Positions 26,790 to 36,836 of a stretch of DNA of 64,000 bases are shown here, one piece after another. How positions within the stretch are numbered: the stretch's first letter is position 1; every line of letters starts with the position of its first letter. A model generated the notes under the pieces. It made no database searches. It saw only the letters and a list, made by a program, of their open reading frames with translations, and had not been told where the DNA came from. This DNA is from an uncultured Alphaproteobacteria bacterium (GTDB lineage Bacteria > Pseudomonadota > Alphaproteobacteria > HIMB59 > GCA-002718135). The translations under genes were made by a program, and so were the position numbers. Location: positions 1-64,000 of the forward strand of contig CACGJH010000008.1 in assembly GCA_902573325.1 (NCBI GenBank), read 5' to 3'.

Positions 26790-28592
26790 ATGATTGTTAA
26801 TTTTGACGAATTTAATAGCATACCGGGTATATTTTATCATCAAGCAAATAATTTAAAAGATCAACCATATTTGTGGAAGAAAGAGAATGATAAATATGTT
26901 TCTTTAAATTGGTCACAAGTTAAAGAACAAGTCGAAAGTTTAGCAACATACTTAAAAGATCTGGGTATTTTAGAAGGAGATAGAGTATTAATTTTATCTG
27001 AAAATAGACCTGAATGGCAAATCACTGATTTAGCAATAATGTCCATAGGAGCAATTTCAGTGCCTGCTTATACAACAAGCACAACGAATGACTATAAATA
27101 TATTATTGAGCATTCTGGTGCTAGATGTGCAATCGTATCATCACACGAACTAATGAAAAAAGTTCTACCTGCAATAGAAAAAATTTCACATTGTCAAAAT
27201 GTAATAAAAATTAATGATGATAATGAAACTTATACCGAAGTTGTAAATATTTTATCATACAATAAAATTATAAATGACAATTTAGAAAAAAGTAAAAATT
27301 CTAATGGAATAGAAGAGTTATCAAAAAATTATAAAAGAAAAGATACAGCATGTATTATTTATACATCAGGTACTGGAGGTAATCCTAAGGGAGTGATGTT
27401 AAGTCATGGAGCCATGCTAAGAAACTGTGCTTCCTGTGATAAATTACTTGAGAGTCTTACTAGTGATTTAACAAAAGAAATTAGATATTTATCATGGTTG
27501 CCTTTATCTCATTCATATGAACATACTTTACAATTTTTAGAAATGGGACAAGGCGCACAAATCTATTACGCTGAAAGTATAGATAAATTATTAGTAAATA
27601 TGGCTGAGGCAGCACCACATTTTATGACTGCTGTTCCAAGGTTTTATGACTCTTTACACACACGTATTTCACAAGGTCTAAAAAACCAAAGTAAATTGAG
27701 TCAACGCTTCTTTGCAATTACGTTAAATCTAGGAAAGAAAAAATATTTTGGTGAGCAGATGAGCTTCTCTGAAAGATTTATGAATGGATTGATGGATAGG
27801 ATAGTAAGAAAAAAAGTTAAGAAAAGATTTGGTGGAAGTCTCAGAGCATTGATATCAGGAGGCGCAGCACTAAATTTTGAAGTTGGATTATACCTAAGCG
27901 CACTTGGCCTTCCACTTCTTCAAGGATACGGACAAACTGAAACGGCTCCTGTTATTTCGGCAAACCCTCCTGAAAAAATTAAATTAGATACTGTTGGAAA
28001 AGTTCTTCAAGGAAATGAAGTGAAAATTTCTGAAGATGGAGAAATTTTAGCTCGTGGTGAACTAATTATGAATGGTTATTGGAATGATCCTGAGTCAACT
28101 AATAAAACTATAATCAATGGATGGGTTCATACAGGTGATATTGGTGAATTTGATGAAGAAGATTATTTAAAGATAACAGATAGGAAAAAAGATATTATTG
28201 TAAATGCTGGTGGAGATAATATTTCTCCTTCAAGAATAGAGGCAAAACTAGATATTGAACCTGAAATTGCTCAGTCAATGTTATATGGGGATTTCAAAAA
28301 TTACCTAGTTGCAATTTTGGTGCCTAATAAAGATTTAGCTTTAGAATGGGCAAAAGAAAATAATGTTGAGGGTGATTTAAATGAAATAATTGAAGATTCT
28401 TCATTTAATAAAAAAATGAAAGAAGTTGTAGATAAAGTCAATAAAAGCCTTTCTAGTATTGAGCAAATAAGAAAATTTATTTTAATAGATCACGAGTTTA
28501 CAATTGAAAACAATATGATGACACCTTCCATGAAAGTAAGAAGGTTTAAAGTAAAAGAGATGTATGGAGAAAATTTAGAGAAACTATATTAA
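26790..28592 (+). CDS. Long-chain fatty acid--CoA ligase family protein
   Basis: An AMP-forming acyl-CoA synthetase of 600 residues, close to the FadD15/FAA group. Motif A5-like YTSGTGGNPKGVMLSHGA (usually YTSGTTGxPKG) binds the phosphates, WLPLSHSYE is the gating region, QGYGQTE the adenine motif, and GWVHTGDIGEFDEEDYLKITDRKKD the ATP/hinge region. It activates fatty acids with CoA and ATP for breakdown or lipid synthesis. It has a strong ribosome-binding site. The gene ends tail to tail with the DUF1244 gene, sharing TTAA. Confidence 0.92.
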   Translation: MIVNFDEFNSIPGIFYHQANNLKDQPYLWKKENDKYVSLNWSQVKEQVESLATYLKDLGILEGDRVLILSENRPEWQITDLAIMSIGAISVPAYTTSTTNDYKYIIEHSGARCAIVSSHELMKKVLPAIEKISHCQNVIKINDDNETYTEVVNILSYNKIINDNLEKSKNSNGIEELSKNYKRKDTACIIYTSGTGGNPKGVMLSHGAMLRNCASCDKLLESLTSDLTKEIRYLSWLPLSHSYEHTLQFLEMGQGAQIYYAESIDKLLVNMAEAAPHFMTAVPRFYDSLHTRISQGLKNQSKLSQRFFAITLNLGKKKYFGEQMSFSERFMNGLMDRIVRKKVKKRFGGSLRALISGGAALNFEVGLYLSALGLPLLQGYGQTETAPVISANPPEKIKLDTVGKVLQGNEVKISEDGEILARGELIMNGYWNDPESTNKTIINGWVHTGDIGEFDEEDYLKITDRKKDIIVNAGGDNISPSRIEAKLDIEPEIAQSMLYGDFKNYLVAILVPNKDLALEWAKENNVEGDLNEIIEDSSFNKKMKEVVDKVNKSLSSIEQIRKFILIDHEFTIENNMMTPSMKVRRFKVKEMYGENLEKLY

Positions 28593-28879
28593 GTTTCTCT
28601 TTTATCGAATTTTTCTTTTTGTTCAGAAGTAATTTCAGTTTGAAATTTTGTTTTCCACTCTGAGTATGGCATACCATAGATCATTTCTCGTGCTTCATCG
28701 TATGAAATTGAAATATTTTTCTTTTCTGCAGCACTAACATACCATTTTGAAAGACAGTTTCTGCAAAAACCTGATAGATTCATTAAATCAATATTTTGTA
28801 CATCTGTTCTATTTTTTAGATGATGAATCAATCTTTCTGCAACATCAGCAAGTAATTCTCTATCAAAGTTTTTGGTCAT
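28589..28879 (-). CDS. DUF1244 family protein
   Basis: A 96-residue protein whose centre, MNLSGFCRNCLSKWY, contains the conserved CxxC of the DUF1244 (SMc04008-like) family, followed by DEAREMIYGMPYSEWKTKFQ, also typical. The role is unknown; the CxxC could bind a metal or be redox-active. It stands alone, divergent from pyruvate kinase across 53 AT-rich bases. Confidence 0.88.
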   Translation of the reverse strand: MTKNFDRELLADVAERLIHHLKNRTDVQNIDLMNLSGFCRNCLSKWYVSAAEKKNISISYDEAREMIYGMPYSEWKTKFQTEITSEQKEKFDKRET

Positions 28880-28932
28880 ATTACGTAAATAAATTATATA
28901 AATCTTTTTTTGTGCTATATATATAAAAATTA

Positions 28933-30369
28933 ATGAAACGTAACAGAAAAGCTAAAATTTTAGCTACGCTAGGTCCTGCATCATCAGATAAAAAAATAAT
29001 AGAAGACTTATTTATTGCTGGATGTGATGTTTTTAGATTAAATTTTTCACATGGCGATTTAGAAACTCATAGAAAAAATTATGAAAATATTAGATCTCTT
29101 GAAGAAAAACATAATCATGCGACATGCATATTAGCTGACTTACAAGGACCCAAATTAAGAGTGGGCACATTTAAGAATACAAAAGAAAATTTAGTCAAAG
29201 GTCAAAGTTTTGTATTAGATCTTTCAAGTGAGCCTGGAGATAATAATAGGGTTAACTTTCCTCATGAAGAAATTTATGATTTTTTAACACCTAATTCTAT
29301 TTTATTAGTAAATGATGGAAGAATAAGATTACAAATTGTTGAACAAAAAAAAGATAGTTTAATTACAGAAGTTTTAAATGATGCTGAAATCTCAAATAAC
29401 AAAGGTGTAAATATACCTGATGTAATTCTTCCTATAGACGCCCTTACCAAAAAAGATAAATCTGATCTTATTAAGGCATTAGATATGGGAGTTGATTGGG
29501 TTGCACTTTCTTTCGTGCAACAAGCAGAAGATATACAAAAACTAAAAAAAATAATTAACAATAAAGCACTCGTGATGGCAAAAATTGAAAAGCCTTCAGC
29601 AGTAAAAAATATTGATGATATTATAAATGCTGCAGATGGAATTATGATAGCTAGAGGTGATTTGGGTGTTGAAATGCCAACAGAACAAGTTCCGATAGTT
29701 CAAAAAAATATTATTAAAAGATGTAGGCATTTTGGCAAGCCAGTTGTTGTTGCTACACAAATGCTTGAAAGTATGATTGAAAATCTTGTGCCAACGAGAG
29801 CTGAAGCATCTGATGTTGCTAATGCTATTTACGACGGAACAGATGCTGTAATGTTATCTGGCGAATCTGCTGTTGGAGCACATCCAATAGAAGTAGTAAG
29901 AACGATGAATAAAATAATAGAAAATGTTGAGAATGATAAAAATAATTATGATTTACAAATTACTCAAGAAAATATTGATGATGTTGATAATACAGATGCA
30001 ATAACTTTAGCAGCTTACTCAATTGCAAAAAAATCAGATGCTAAAGCAATAATTACATTTTCTGTAAGTGGAAGAACAACGACAAGAATGGCTAGAGAAA
30101 GAGCACCAGTTCAAATTGTTGGTTTATCTCCAAATATTAATACTACAAGAAAAATGCAATTATACTGGGGTGTAAACTCCTGTCATACTCAAGAAGATGC
30201 TAAAAATGCACAAGATATGGTTAATATTGCATGTTCAATTGCAAAAAATAAAAAATTGGTAAAACCAGGAGATAATGTAGTTATCTCAGCTGGTGTTCCA
30301 TTTGGAAGTGCTGGTACTACTAATCTGCTTAGATTAGCTGAAATAATTGCTGATAAAGATCTTAAGTAA
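28933..30369 (+). CDS. pyk: Pyruvate kinase
   Basis: Last step of glycolysis, phosphoenolpyruvate plus ADP to pyruvate plus ATP. The order of motifs is complete: RKAKILATLGPASSD, FRLNFSHGD, ADLQGPKLRVG, LSFVQQAED, the catalytic Lys in MAKIEKPSAV, IMIARGDLGVEMP and CVATQML-like VVVATQMLESMI, and DGTDAVMLSGESAVGAHP. The length of 478 residues is standard and the C-terminal domain is present. With pfk at 18003 it points to working glycolysis. The stop overlaps the region of the aspC stop (8 bases, convergent). Confidence 0.97.
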   Translation: MKRNRKAKILATLGPASSDKKIIEDLFIAGCDVFRLNFSHGDLETHRKNYENIRSLEEKHNHATCILADLQGPKLRVGTFKNTKENLVKGQSFVLDLSSEPGDNNRVNFPHEEIYDFLTPNSILLVNDGRIRLQIVEQKKDSLITEVLNDAEISNNKGVNIPDVILPIDALTKKDKSDLIKALDMGVDWVALSFVQQAEDIQKLKKIINNKALVMAKIEKPSAVKNIDDIINAADGIMIARGDLGVEMPTEQVPIVQKNIIKRCRHFGKPVVVATQMLESMIENLVPTRAEASDVANAIYDGTDAVMLSGESAVGAHPIEVVRTMNKIIENVENDKNNYDLQITQENIDDVDNTDAITLAAYSIAKKSDAKAIITFSVSGRTTTRMARERAPVQIVGLSPNINTTRKMQLYWGVNSCHTQEDAKNAQDMVNIACSIAKNKKLVKPGDNVVISAGVPFGSAGTTNLLRLAEIIADKDLK

Positions 30370-31564
30370 GCTTATTACAAGCTTCTTTTATTCTGTTGCA
30401 CGCATCTTCTAGAATTGGATCACTAGTTGCATAAGATAATCTAAAATAAGGAGATAATCCAAATGCTGCACCATGCACTCCTGCCACACCTTGATCTTCT
30501 AAAAGGTATGTCATGAAATCTTCATCATTGGAGATATGTTTTCCATTTGGTGTCTTTTTTCCAATTATACCCTCGCAATTTGGATAAACGTAAAAAGCTC
30601 CTTCTGGTTTTTGACATGTAATTCCATCAATATCATTTAATTTATTCAATACTAAATCTCTACGTATCAAAAATTTTTTATTATGCTCGTTTATAAAATC
30701 CTGCGGACCACTTATTGCTTCAACTGCAGCAGCCATTGTAATTGAAGAAGTTGATGTTGTGCTTTGTGATTGTATTTTGTTCATAGCAGCAATAATCTCT
30801 TTTGGAGCTCCACAATATCCAAGTCTCCATCCTGTCATGCAATATGATTTTGAAACACCATTAAGTGTCAAACATCTGTCTTTTAGTGAAGGTTCAATAG
30901 AAGCAAGAGTATGAAATTCTATGCCATCGTAAACAATTTTTTCATATATATCATCACACATTATAAGAACATTAGGATATTTTTTTAAGATAAGAGCTAA
31001 GTCTTCTAACTCTTTTTTTGAATAAACTGAGCCAGTCGGATTACTAGGACTATTTAACATTAACCATTTTGTTTTAGAGTTTATATTTTTTTCTAGTTGT
31101 TCTGGTGTAATCTTAAAATTTTGTGATTGAGGACACTTAACTATCACGGGCTTACCTTCTGATAATAAAACAATATCTGGATAACTAACCCAAAAAGGAG
31201 CTGTTATAATGACCTCATCTCCTGGATTAATTGTTGCCATCATAGCATTATAGATAATGTGTTTGCCTCCGACACCACATATGATTTCATCTAATTGATA
31301 ATCAATATTATTATCTTCTCTGAATTTTTTCTGAATTGCTTTTTGTAATTCTGGTGTACCTTTACCTGGTACATATTTTGTTTTACCCTCTTCCATCGCT
31401 TTACTAGCAGCATCTCTTATATTTTTTGGTGTGTTAAAATCTGGCTCACCTGCTGCAAGAACAATTACATCTTTTCCCTCGTCCTTCAAAGCCTTGGCTT
31501 TGACATTTATACCTACAGTCATTGAAGGTTTTATTTTACTTAGTCTATCTGCAACAAAATTCAT
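30362..31564 (-). CDS. aspC: Aspartate aminotransferase, class I (Ib type)
   Basis: A PLP enzyme of 400 residues that interconverts aspartate/2-oxoglutarate and oxaloacetate/glutamate. Landmarks are LAAGEPDFNTP, YVPGKGTPELQKAI, LNSPSNPTGSVYS, CDDIYEKIVYDG, the PLP-Lys region NGVSKSYCMTGWRLGY and the carboxylate Arg in SPYFRLSYATS. These match the alphaproteobacterial AatA (subgroup Ib), some of which also act on aromatic amino acids or prephenate. It directly follows the TSUP gene with no spacer, so the two share a transcript. Confidence 0.93.
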   Translation of the reverse strand: MNFVADRLSKIKPSMTVGINVKAKALKDEGKDVIVLAAGEPDFNTPKNIRDAASKAMEEGKTKYVPGKGTPELQKAIQKKFREDNNIDYQLDEIICGVGGKHIIYNAMMATINPGDEVIITAPFWVSYPDIVLLSEGKPVIVKCPQSQNFKITPEQLEKNINSKTKWLMLNSPSNPTGSVYSKKELEDLALILKKYPNVLIMCDDIYEKIVYDGIEFHTLASIEPSLKDRCLTLNGVSKSYCMTGWRLGYCGAPKEIIAAMNKIQSQSTTSTSSITMAAAVEAISGPQDFINEHNKKFLIRRDLVLNKLNDIDGITCQKPEGAFYVYPNCEGIIGKKTPNGKHISNDEDFMTYLLEDQGVAGVHGAAFGLSPYFRLSYATSDPILEDACNRIKEACNKLT

Positions 31565-32374
31565 TTAAATTATAAAATGTTCAATAATTAGACTAGCACA
31601 AGTTAACAACAAAAAAATAGCAAAAATCTTTCTTAATACTAACTTATCTATATTTGATGAAACTTTTGCACCAATTCCAGCAGTAAATATACTAGTTATC
31701 GAAATAAAAAAAACTATTATAATATTTACGTAACCAAGAGAATAAATGGGAAGTTCATTTATATTTGACCCAGTATACATAAATGTAAGTGTTCCTGGAA
31801 AAGCAATTAAAAAACCAAAAACAGCAGAAGTACCAACTGCTTCATGAATCTTTTTTGAAAACATTGTTAAAGTTGGAACACTAAAACTTCCACCACCTAT
31901 ACCAATTGTTGCAGATAAAAAACCAATAGAAGAGCTTATTAAAAAATTAATTATATTAGACGATGGTATATCGTTGCTTACAACAATTGGGCTTTGTTGA
32001 AACAGCATATTTAATGAAATCAAAAATGCCAGAATAACAAAAAGAATAACTAAACTCTGTCCTGAAATAGCACTTGCTGCAAGTGAGCCTACAATTGATC
32101 CTATTACAATTCCTATTGCCCATTTTTTTACAATTATCAAATTTGTATTTTTAAGCTTAACATGAGATCTTATAGAAGAAATTGAAGTAAAACAAATTAC
32201 CCCAAGAGAAGATGCTACAGCAACATGCATGACAATTTCAGAGCTGTAATCAAGATTAAGTAAAATAAAGTAAGTTACAGGTACAATTATTATTCCACCT
32301 CCAACTCCTAATAATCCTGCAATAAAACCAGAGACTAGACCTGTTAATAAAAAAATAAATATTATTGAAGTCAA
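31565..32374 (-). CDS. TSUP family permease (TauE/SafE)
   Basis: A membrane protein of 269 residues with seven or eight hydrophobic segments and two halves that each begin with a glycine-rich motif: SGFIAGLLGVGGGIIIVPV near the N-terminus and FLSATIGIGGGSFSVPTL in the middle. Family members export sulfite, sulfoacetate or other small organosulfur or organic anions. The substrate is not evident here; linkage with an aspartate aminotransferase is uninformative. It is divergent from the saccharopine dehydrogenase gene. Confidence 0.88.
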   Translation of the reverse strand: MTSIIFIFLLTGLVSGFIAGLLGVGGGIIIVPVTYFILLNLDYSSEIVMHVAVASSLGVICFTSISSIRSHVKLKNTNLIIVKKWAIGIVIGSIVGSLAASAISGQSLVILFVILAFLISLNMLFQQSPIVVSNDIPSSNIINFLISSSIGFLSATIGIGGGSFSVPTLTMFSKKIHEAVGTSAVFGFLIAFPGTLTFMYTGSNINELPIYSLGYVNIIIVFFISITSIFTAGIGAKVSSNIDKLVLRKIFAIFLLLTCASLIIEHFII

Positions 32375-32439
32375 ATAAATTTCCGTATTTTAAGTTTCAT
32401 TAATGTAGTAAACAATTTAATATAAAAGTAAATAAGACT

Positions 32440-33567
32440 ATGAAACATGTACATTGGATAGGAACTGGACTATCTTCTATACCAGGAATTAGAAGATTAG
32501 CTAAAAATTTAGATAATTTTACAGTATGGAATAGAACATTAGATAAGGCTATAAAGAGTATTGACCATGTAGATAAAAACAATGTGAACGCAAAACAGTT
32601 TGATGTTGATTTATTATTTAACGAAACAAATCCAGGTGATATTGTTATTTCTCAACTGCCAGCAAACAAACATTTAGAAATAGCTAAACTTTGTTTAAAA
32701 CATAAATGTCATTTTGCATCTACTAGTTACCTTAATCCAGAAATAAATATGCTAAATCCAGATGTAAAAAAAGAAAATTTAGTATTTATCAATGAGGTCG
32801 GTTTAGACCCAGGTATCGATCATTTTTTTTCCCATTTACTTGTCAGTGATCTTAAAAAAATCTCGACTGAAAAAATAGAAGTAGTTTATGAATCATATTG
32901 TGGGGGTTTTCCAGCAATTCCAAATGATTTCAAATATAAATTTAGTTGGTCTCCAGCTGGAGTAATCAAAGCCTTAAACAATGATGCAAAATATATAACA
33001 AAAGGAAAAATAAATATTGTAACTCCTTACAAATCTATCAGTTCTTATTCAATATCTGATGAAAATTTTGAAGCTTATCCAAACAGAGATTCAACACCAT
33101 ATGTGAGTGAATACTTGTTTGATGAAAAATGGAAAGTTAAAGAATTCGTAAGAGGAACTTTGCGACTTGATGGTTGGAAAGAGGCATGGCAAGATATTTT
33201 TTCAATGCTTGAAAATAGATCGGATAATATAGAAGCTGAAATCAATGAAAAAAGTGAAGAATTATTAAAAGATAATAAATATTTACCTGAGGAAGAAGAT
33301 CGCGTTGTACTTTCTGTAAAACTTAAAGCTTTTGAAAATCATAATAAAATTTTTGATAGTTCTTATTTTTTAGATGAAAAAGGAAGTGGTGAAAATACTG
33401 CAATGGGCAAACTTGTATCGATTACTTTATCAGCTGCGATTGATCTAATTTTGGATAATAAAATTGAGACTGGTATTAAAACTGCACCACATAAAACAGA
33501 AGACATAATGTATTTTTTTAAAATTTTAAAAGATTATAAAATTAATATCCAACAAGAGAATGGATAA
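32440..33567 (+). CDS. Saccharopine dehydrogenase (L-glutamate-forming), LYS9-like
   Basis: An NAD(P)-dependent oxidoreductase of 375 residues of the LYS9/SDH family. The start HVHWIGTGLSSIPGIRRLA is a Rossmann glycine motif. FINEVGLDPGIDHFFSH is the hallmark (E-x-G-x-D-P-G-I-D-H) of the family, and YESYCGGFPAIP with KFSWSPAGVI follows. It should cleave saccharopine to glutamate and 2-aminoadipate semialdehyde. The next gene (8-base overlap) encodes the partner LYS1-like reductase, so the direction is probably lysine breakdown. Carboxynorspermidine dehydrogenase is a related alternative but is less likely beside a LYS1 gene. Confidence 0.85.
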   Translation: MKHVHWIGTGLSSIPGIRRLAKNLDNFTVWNRTLDKAIKSIDHVDKNNVNAKQFDVDLLFNETNPGDIVISQLPANKHLEIAKLCLKHKCHFASTSYLNPEINMLNPDVKKENLVFINEVGLDPGIDHFFSHLLVSDLKKISTEKIEVVYESYCGGFPAIPNDFKYKFSWSPAGVIKALNNDAKYITKGKINIVTPYKSISSYSISDENFEAYPNRDSTPYVSEYLFDEKWKVKEFVRGTLRLDGWKEAWQDIFSMLENRSDNIEAEINEKSEELLKDNKYLPEEEDRVVLSVKLKAFENHNKIFDSSYFLDEKGSGENTAMGKLVSITLSAAIDLILDNKIETGIKTAPHKTEDIMYFFKILKDYKINIQQENG

Positions 33568-34789
33568 GCAATTAACCAATATTGGTATTATTAGAGAGTC
33601 TAGAAATGATGAAAATAGAACTCCTCTGGTCCCAGAACATATTAAAAAATACAAAGAAAGCAATCCAAATATTAATTTCATTATTCAGCCATCAAATAGT
33701 AGATGTTTTGCTGATGAAGAATATGAATTATGTGGTGCTAAAATTAATGAAAATTTAAATGAATGCTCAATCATATTCGGTGTTAAAGAAATTGATCCAA
33801 ATATTTTAATTAATAATAGGACATATCTTTTTTTTTCTCACACTTTTAAAATTAATAAACAACAAAAAAATATTGAAAAACATAAGAAAGACCTACTCTT
33901 ATCAATTTTAAATAAAAAAATTACATTGATTGATTATGAAAATATCAGAGGTAAAAATGGTACAAGATGTTTAGGTTTTGGAAGATTTGCAGGTATTGTT
34001 GGTTGTTATAATACTTTAAATTTATTGCTTAAAGTGCTTGGAAAACAATCTCTTGCTAGTGCCTATAAAATTAATGATTATGAAAGATTAGTATTAAATT
34101 TAAAAAATTTATATTTTCCTAAAACTAAAATTCTAGTTACTGGTGATGGTAGAGTTGCAAAAGGAGTAATTGAACTTTTAAATCTAACAAACATTAAAGC
34201 AGTATCAAAAAAAGACTTTTTGGAAAAAAAATTTGATCAACCTATTTTTTGCAATTTAGAAACTAAAGATTATGTTACAAATAATTTTTCCACCAACTTT
34301 AACCTTGAGCATTTTATTAATAATCCTCAAGATTATTCTAGTTCTGCATTACAATATTTAAAAGAAACTGATATATTTATAAGTGCACATTACTGGGACC
34401 CATCTTCTCCAAAAATATTTGAGAATGAAGACTTAAAAGTTTTACAAAATCTAAAGATTGTTGGCGATATTACTTGTGATATTAATGGCTCTGTTCCAAC
34501 TACAATACGATCAACAACAATTGAGGAGCCAAATTATTGGATTGAAAGATATACTTTAAAAGAAATAGATGAAAATAATGATGGAATTGCTGTTATGGCA
34601 GTTGATAATTTACCATCTGAATTACCACGTGATTCAAGTACGGAATTTAGTGAAGGTATTATCAACGAAGTTCTTCCTTTTTTATTAAAAGAAGATGATG
34701 GAAGAATATTAAATGGAACAATAACAACAGATGGTAGTTTTTTAGAAAAGTACAATTATCTAAATAATTATATTAAAATCAATGAATAA
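33560..34789 (+). CDS. Saccharopine dehydrogenase (L-lysine-forming) / lysine-ketoglutarate reductase, LYS1-like
   Basis: A 409-residue protein with the alanine dehydrogenase/PNT fold used by LYS1 and by the LKR half of plant and animal AASS. The N-terminus IGIIRESRNDENRTPLVPEH carries the R-x-P-L-x-P substrate motif. KILVTGDGRVAKGVIELL is the nucleotide-binding site and VGDITCDINGSVPTTIRST the conserved C-terminal segment. In the degradative direction it condenses lysine with 2-oxoglutarate to saccharopine. It overlaps the LYS9-like gene by 8 bases and uvrB by 8 bases. Together they give the first two steps of the saccharopine route. Confidence 0.85.
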   Translation: MDKQLTNIGIIRESRNDENRTPLVPEHIKKYKESNPNINFIIQPSNSRCFADEEYELCGAKINENLNECSIIFGVKEIDPNILINNRTYLFFSHTFKINKQQKNIEKHKKDLLLSILNKKITLIDYENIRGKNGTRCLGFGRFAGIVGCYNTLNLLLKVLGKQSLASAYKINDYERLVLNLKNLYFPKTKILVTGDGRVAKGVIELLNLTNIKAVSKKDFLEKKFDQPIFCNLETKDYVTNNFSTNFNLEHFINNPQDYSSSALQYLKETDIFISAHYWDPSSPKIFENEDLKVLQNLKIVGDITCDINGSVPTTIRSTTIEEPNYWIERYTLKEIDENNDGIAVMAVDNLPSELPRDSSTEFSEGIINEVLPFLLKEDDGRILNGTITTDGSFLEKYNYLNNYIKINE

Positions 34790-36836
34790 AGCAGAAAAAA
34801 AACATCATCTTTCTTCCGAAATCACAACACCTTTTAAAATTGTCAGTGATTTTAATCCAAGTGGTGATCAGCCTGAAGCAATTAAAAGTATTGTTAAAAG
34901 TCTAAATGGAGGAGAACAAGAACAAGTTCTTTTAGGTGTCACTGGATCAGGTAAAACCTTTACAATGGCTAAAGTAATTGAAAAAGTCCAGAAACCGACT
35001 TTAATAATGGCACCAAACAAAACATTAGCAGCACAACTTTATGGAGAAATGAAAAATTTGTTTCCAAATAATGCTGTTGAATATTTTGTTAGTTATTATG
35101 ATTATTACACACCAGAAGCTTATGTACCAAGGACTGATACATATATTGAAAAAGAATCTTCAATCAACGAACAAATTGATCGTCTAAGACATTCAGCTAC
35201 TAGATCTTTAGTGGAAAGAAGAGATACAATCATAGTAGCATCAGTTTCTTGTATTTATGGTATTGGATCAGTTGATGCTTATTCTTCAATGTCTTTTACT
35301 TTAGATAAAAATCAATCAATAAGTAGAGAGATAATTATCAGAAAGTTGGTAGAACTTTTATACAAACGTCGTGACATGGACTTTAGAAGAGGTAGCTTTA
35401 GGGCTAAGGGAGATATTTTAGAAATTTTCCCTTCTCACTATGAAGATATTTCTTGGAAAATATCAATGTTTGGAGATGATATAGAGAGTATAACACAAGT
35501 GGACCCACTCACTGGAGAGAAGCTCGGAGAACTTGAACAAATAAGAGTCTTTGCAAACTCTCATTATGTAACCCCAAAGCCAACAATAAAAAAAGCAATT
35601 ACGATGATTAAAAATGATCTAAAAAAACAATTAGAGATTTTTGAAAAAGAAAAAAAATACTTGGAAAGACAAAGGTTGGATGAGAGAACTACATTTGACT
35701 TAGAAATGATGGAAACTACTGGAAGTTGTAGTGGTATTGAAAATTATTCTAGATATTTGTCAGGAAGACAGCCGGGAGAGCCTCCTCCTACACTTTATGA
35801 ATATATTCCAGAAGACTCTTTATTGTTTATAGATGAAAGCCATCAGACATGTGGTCAAATAGCAGGAATGTACAAAGGTGATTTTTCTAGAAAATCAACT
35901 TTAGCTCAATATGGTTTTAGACTACCAAGTTGTGTTGATAACAGACCTTTAAAAAGAGAAGAATGGGATGCAATGCGTCCACAAACTATATTTGTAAGTG
36001 CAACACCAGGAGATTATGAACTCGAAAAGACAGGTGGTACCTTTGTTGAACAAGTAATTAGACCAACAGGTTTAATTGATCCACCTATTGAGATAAGGCC
36101 AACTAAACATCAAATTGATAACTTAATTGATGAATGTAAAAAGACTATAGATAAAGGTCATCGTGTTCTAATCACAACACTTACAAAAAAAATGGCCGAA
36201 GATCTTACTGAATATATCAATGAAGAAGGATTAAAGGTAAGGTATCTTCACTCTGATATTGATACATTAGAAAGAATAGAAATTATTAGAGATCTAAGAC
36301 TAGGAGTTTTTAATGTTTTAGTAGGAATAAATCTTCTTAGAGAAGGTTTAGATATTCCTGAATGTGCTTTAATGGCTATATTAGATGCTGATAAGGAAGG
36401 TTACCTTCGTTCTAGAACTAGTTTAATTCAGACTATTGGTAGGGCTGCAAGAAATGTTGAGAGTAAAGTCTTAATGTATGCTGATAACATTACCACTAGT
36501 ATGAAAGAAGCAATCGAAGAGACAGATAGAAGACGAACAAAACAACTAGAATATAACAAAATAAATAAAATTACGCCAATCAGTATTAAAAAGAATATTC
36601 AAGAAATAATTGAAAACACGGCTGAACAAGATCATGTTACAGTTGAAATTGATAATGCTAAAGAATTAGTTGGTAAGGATCTTAATAAACATATTAAAAA
36701 TTTAGAGAAAAAAATGAATGAATTTGCTTCAAAACTTGAATTTGAAGATGCAGCAAGATTACGAGATGAAATTAATAGATTAAAGGCAAAAGAAGTGGGT
36801 CTTTCTAATAAAGTTTTGCAGTTTAAAAAGAATTAA
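34782..36836 (+). CDS. uvrB: Excinuclease ABC subunit B
   Basis: DNA damage-verification helicase of nucleotide excision repair, 684 residues. Walker A GVTGSGKT is at 52-59, and YYDYYTPEAYVPRTDTYIEK is the beta-hairpin that inserts at damage. Helicase motifs include LLFIDESHQT, VSATPGDYE, GINLLREGLDIPE and QTIGRAARN. The C-terminal UVR motif (KKMNEFASKLEFEDAARLR) binds UvrC. All expected regions are present. The gene overlaps the LYS1-like gene and shares one base with the hydrolase gene after it. Its place in a lysine-catabolism operon looks like streamlining, not shared function. Confidence 0.97.
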   Translation: MNKAEKKHHLSSEITTPFKIVSDFNPSGDQPEAIKSIVKSLNGGEQEQVLLGVTGSGKTFTMAKVIEKVQKPTLIMAPNKTLAAQLYGEMKNLFPNNAVEYFVSYYDYYTPEAYVPRTDTYIEKESSINEQIDRLRHSATRSLVERRDTIIVASVSCIYGIGSVDAYSSMSFTLDKNQSISREIIIRKLVELLYKRRDMDFRRGSFRAKGDILEIFPSHYEDISWKISMFGDDIESITQVDPLTGEKLGELEQIRVFANSHYVTPKPTIKKAITMIKNDLKKQLEIFEKEKKYLERQRLDERTTFDLEMMETTGSCSGIENYSRYLSGRQPGEPPPTLYEYIPEDSLLFIDESHQTCGQIAGMYKGDFSRKSTLAQYGFRLPSCVDNRPLKREEWDAMRPQTIFVSATPGDYELEKTGGTFVEQVIRPTGLIDPPIEIRPTKHQIDNLIDECKKTIDKGHRVLITTLTKKMAEDLTEYINEEGLKVRYLHSDIDTLERIEIIRDLRLGVFNVLVGINLLREGLDIPECALMAILDADKEGYLRSRTSLIQTIGRAARNVESKVLMYADNITTSMKEAIEETDRRRTKQLEYNKINKITPISIKKNIQEIIENTAEQDHVTVEIDNAKELVGKDLNKHIKNLEKKMNEFASKLEFEDAARLRDEINRLKAKEVGLSNKVLQFKKN

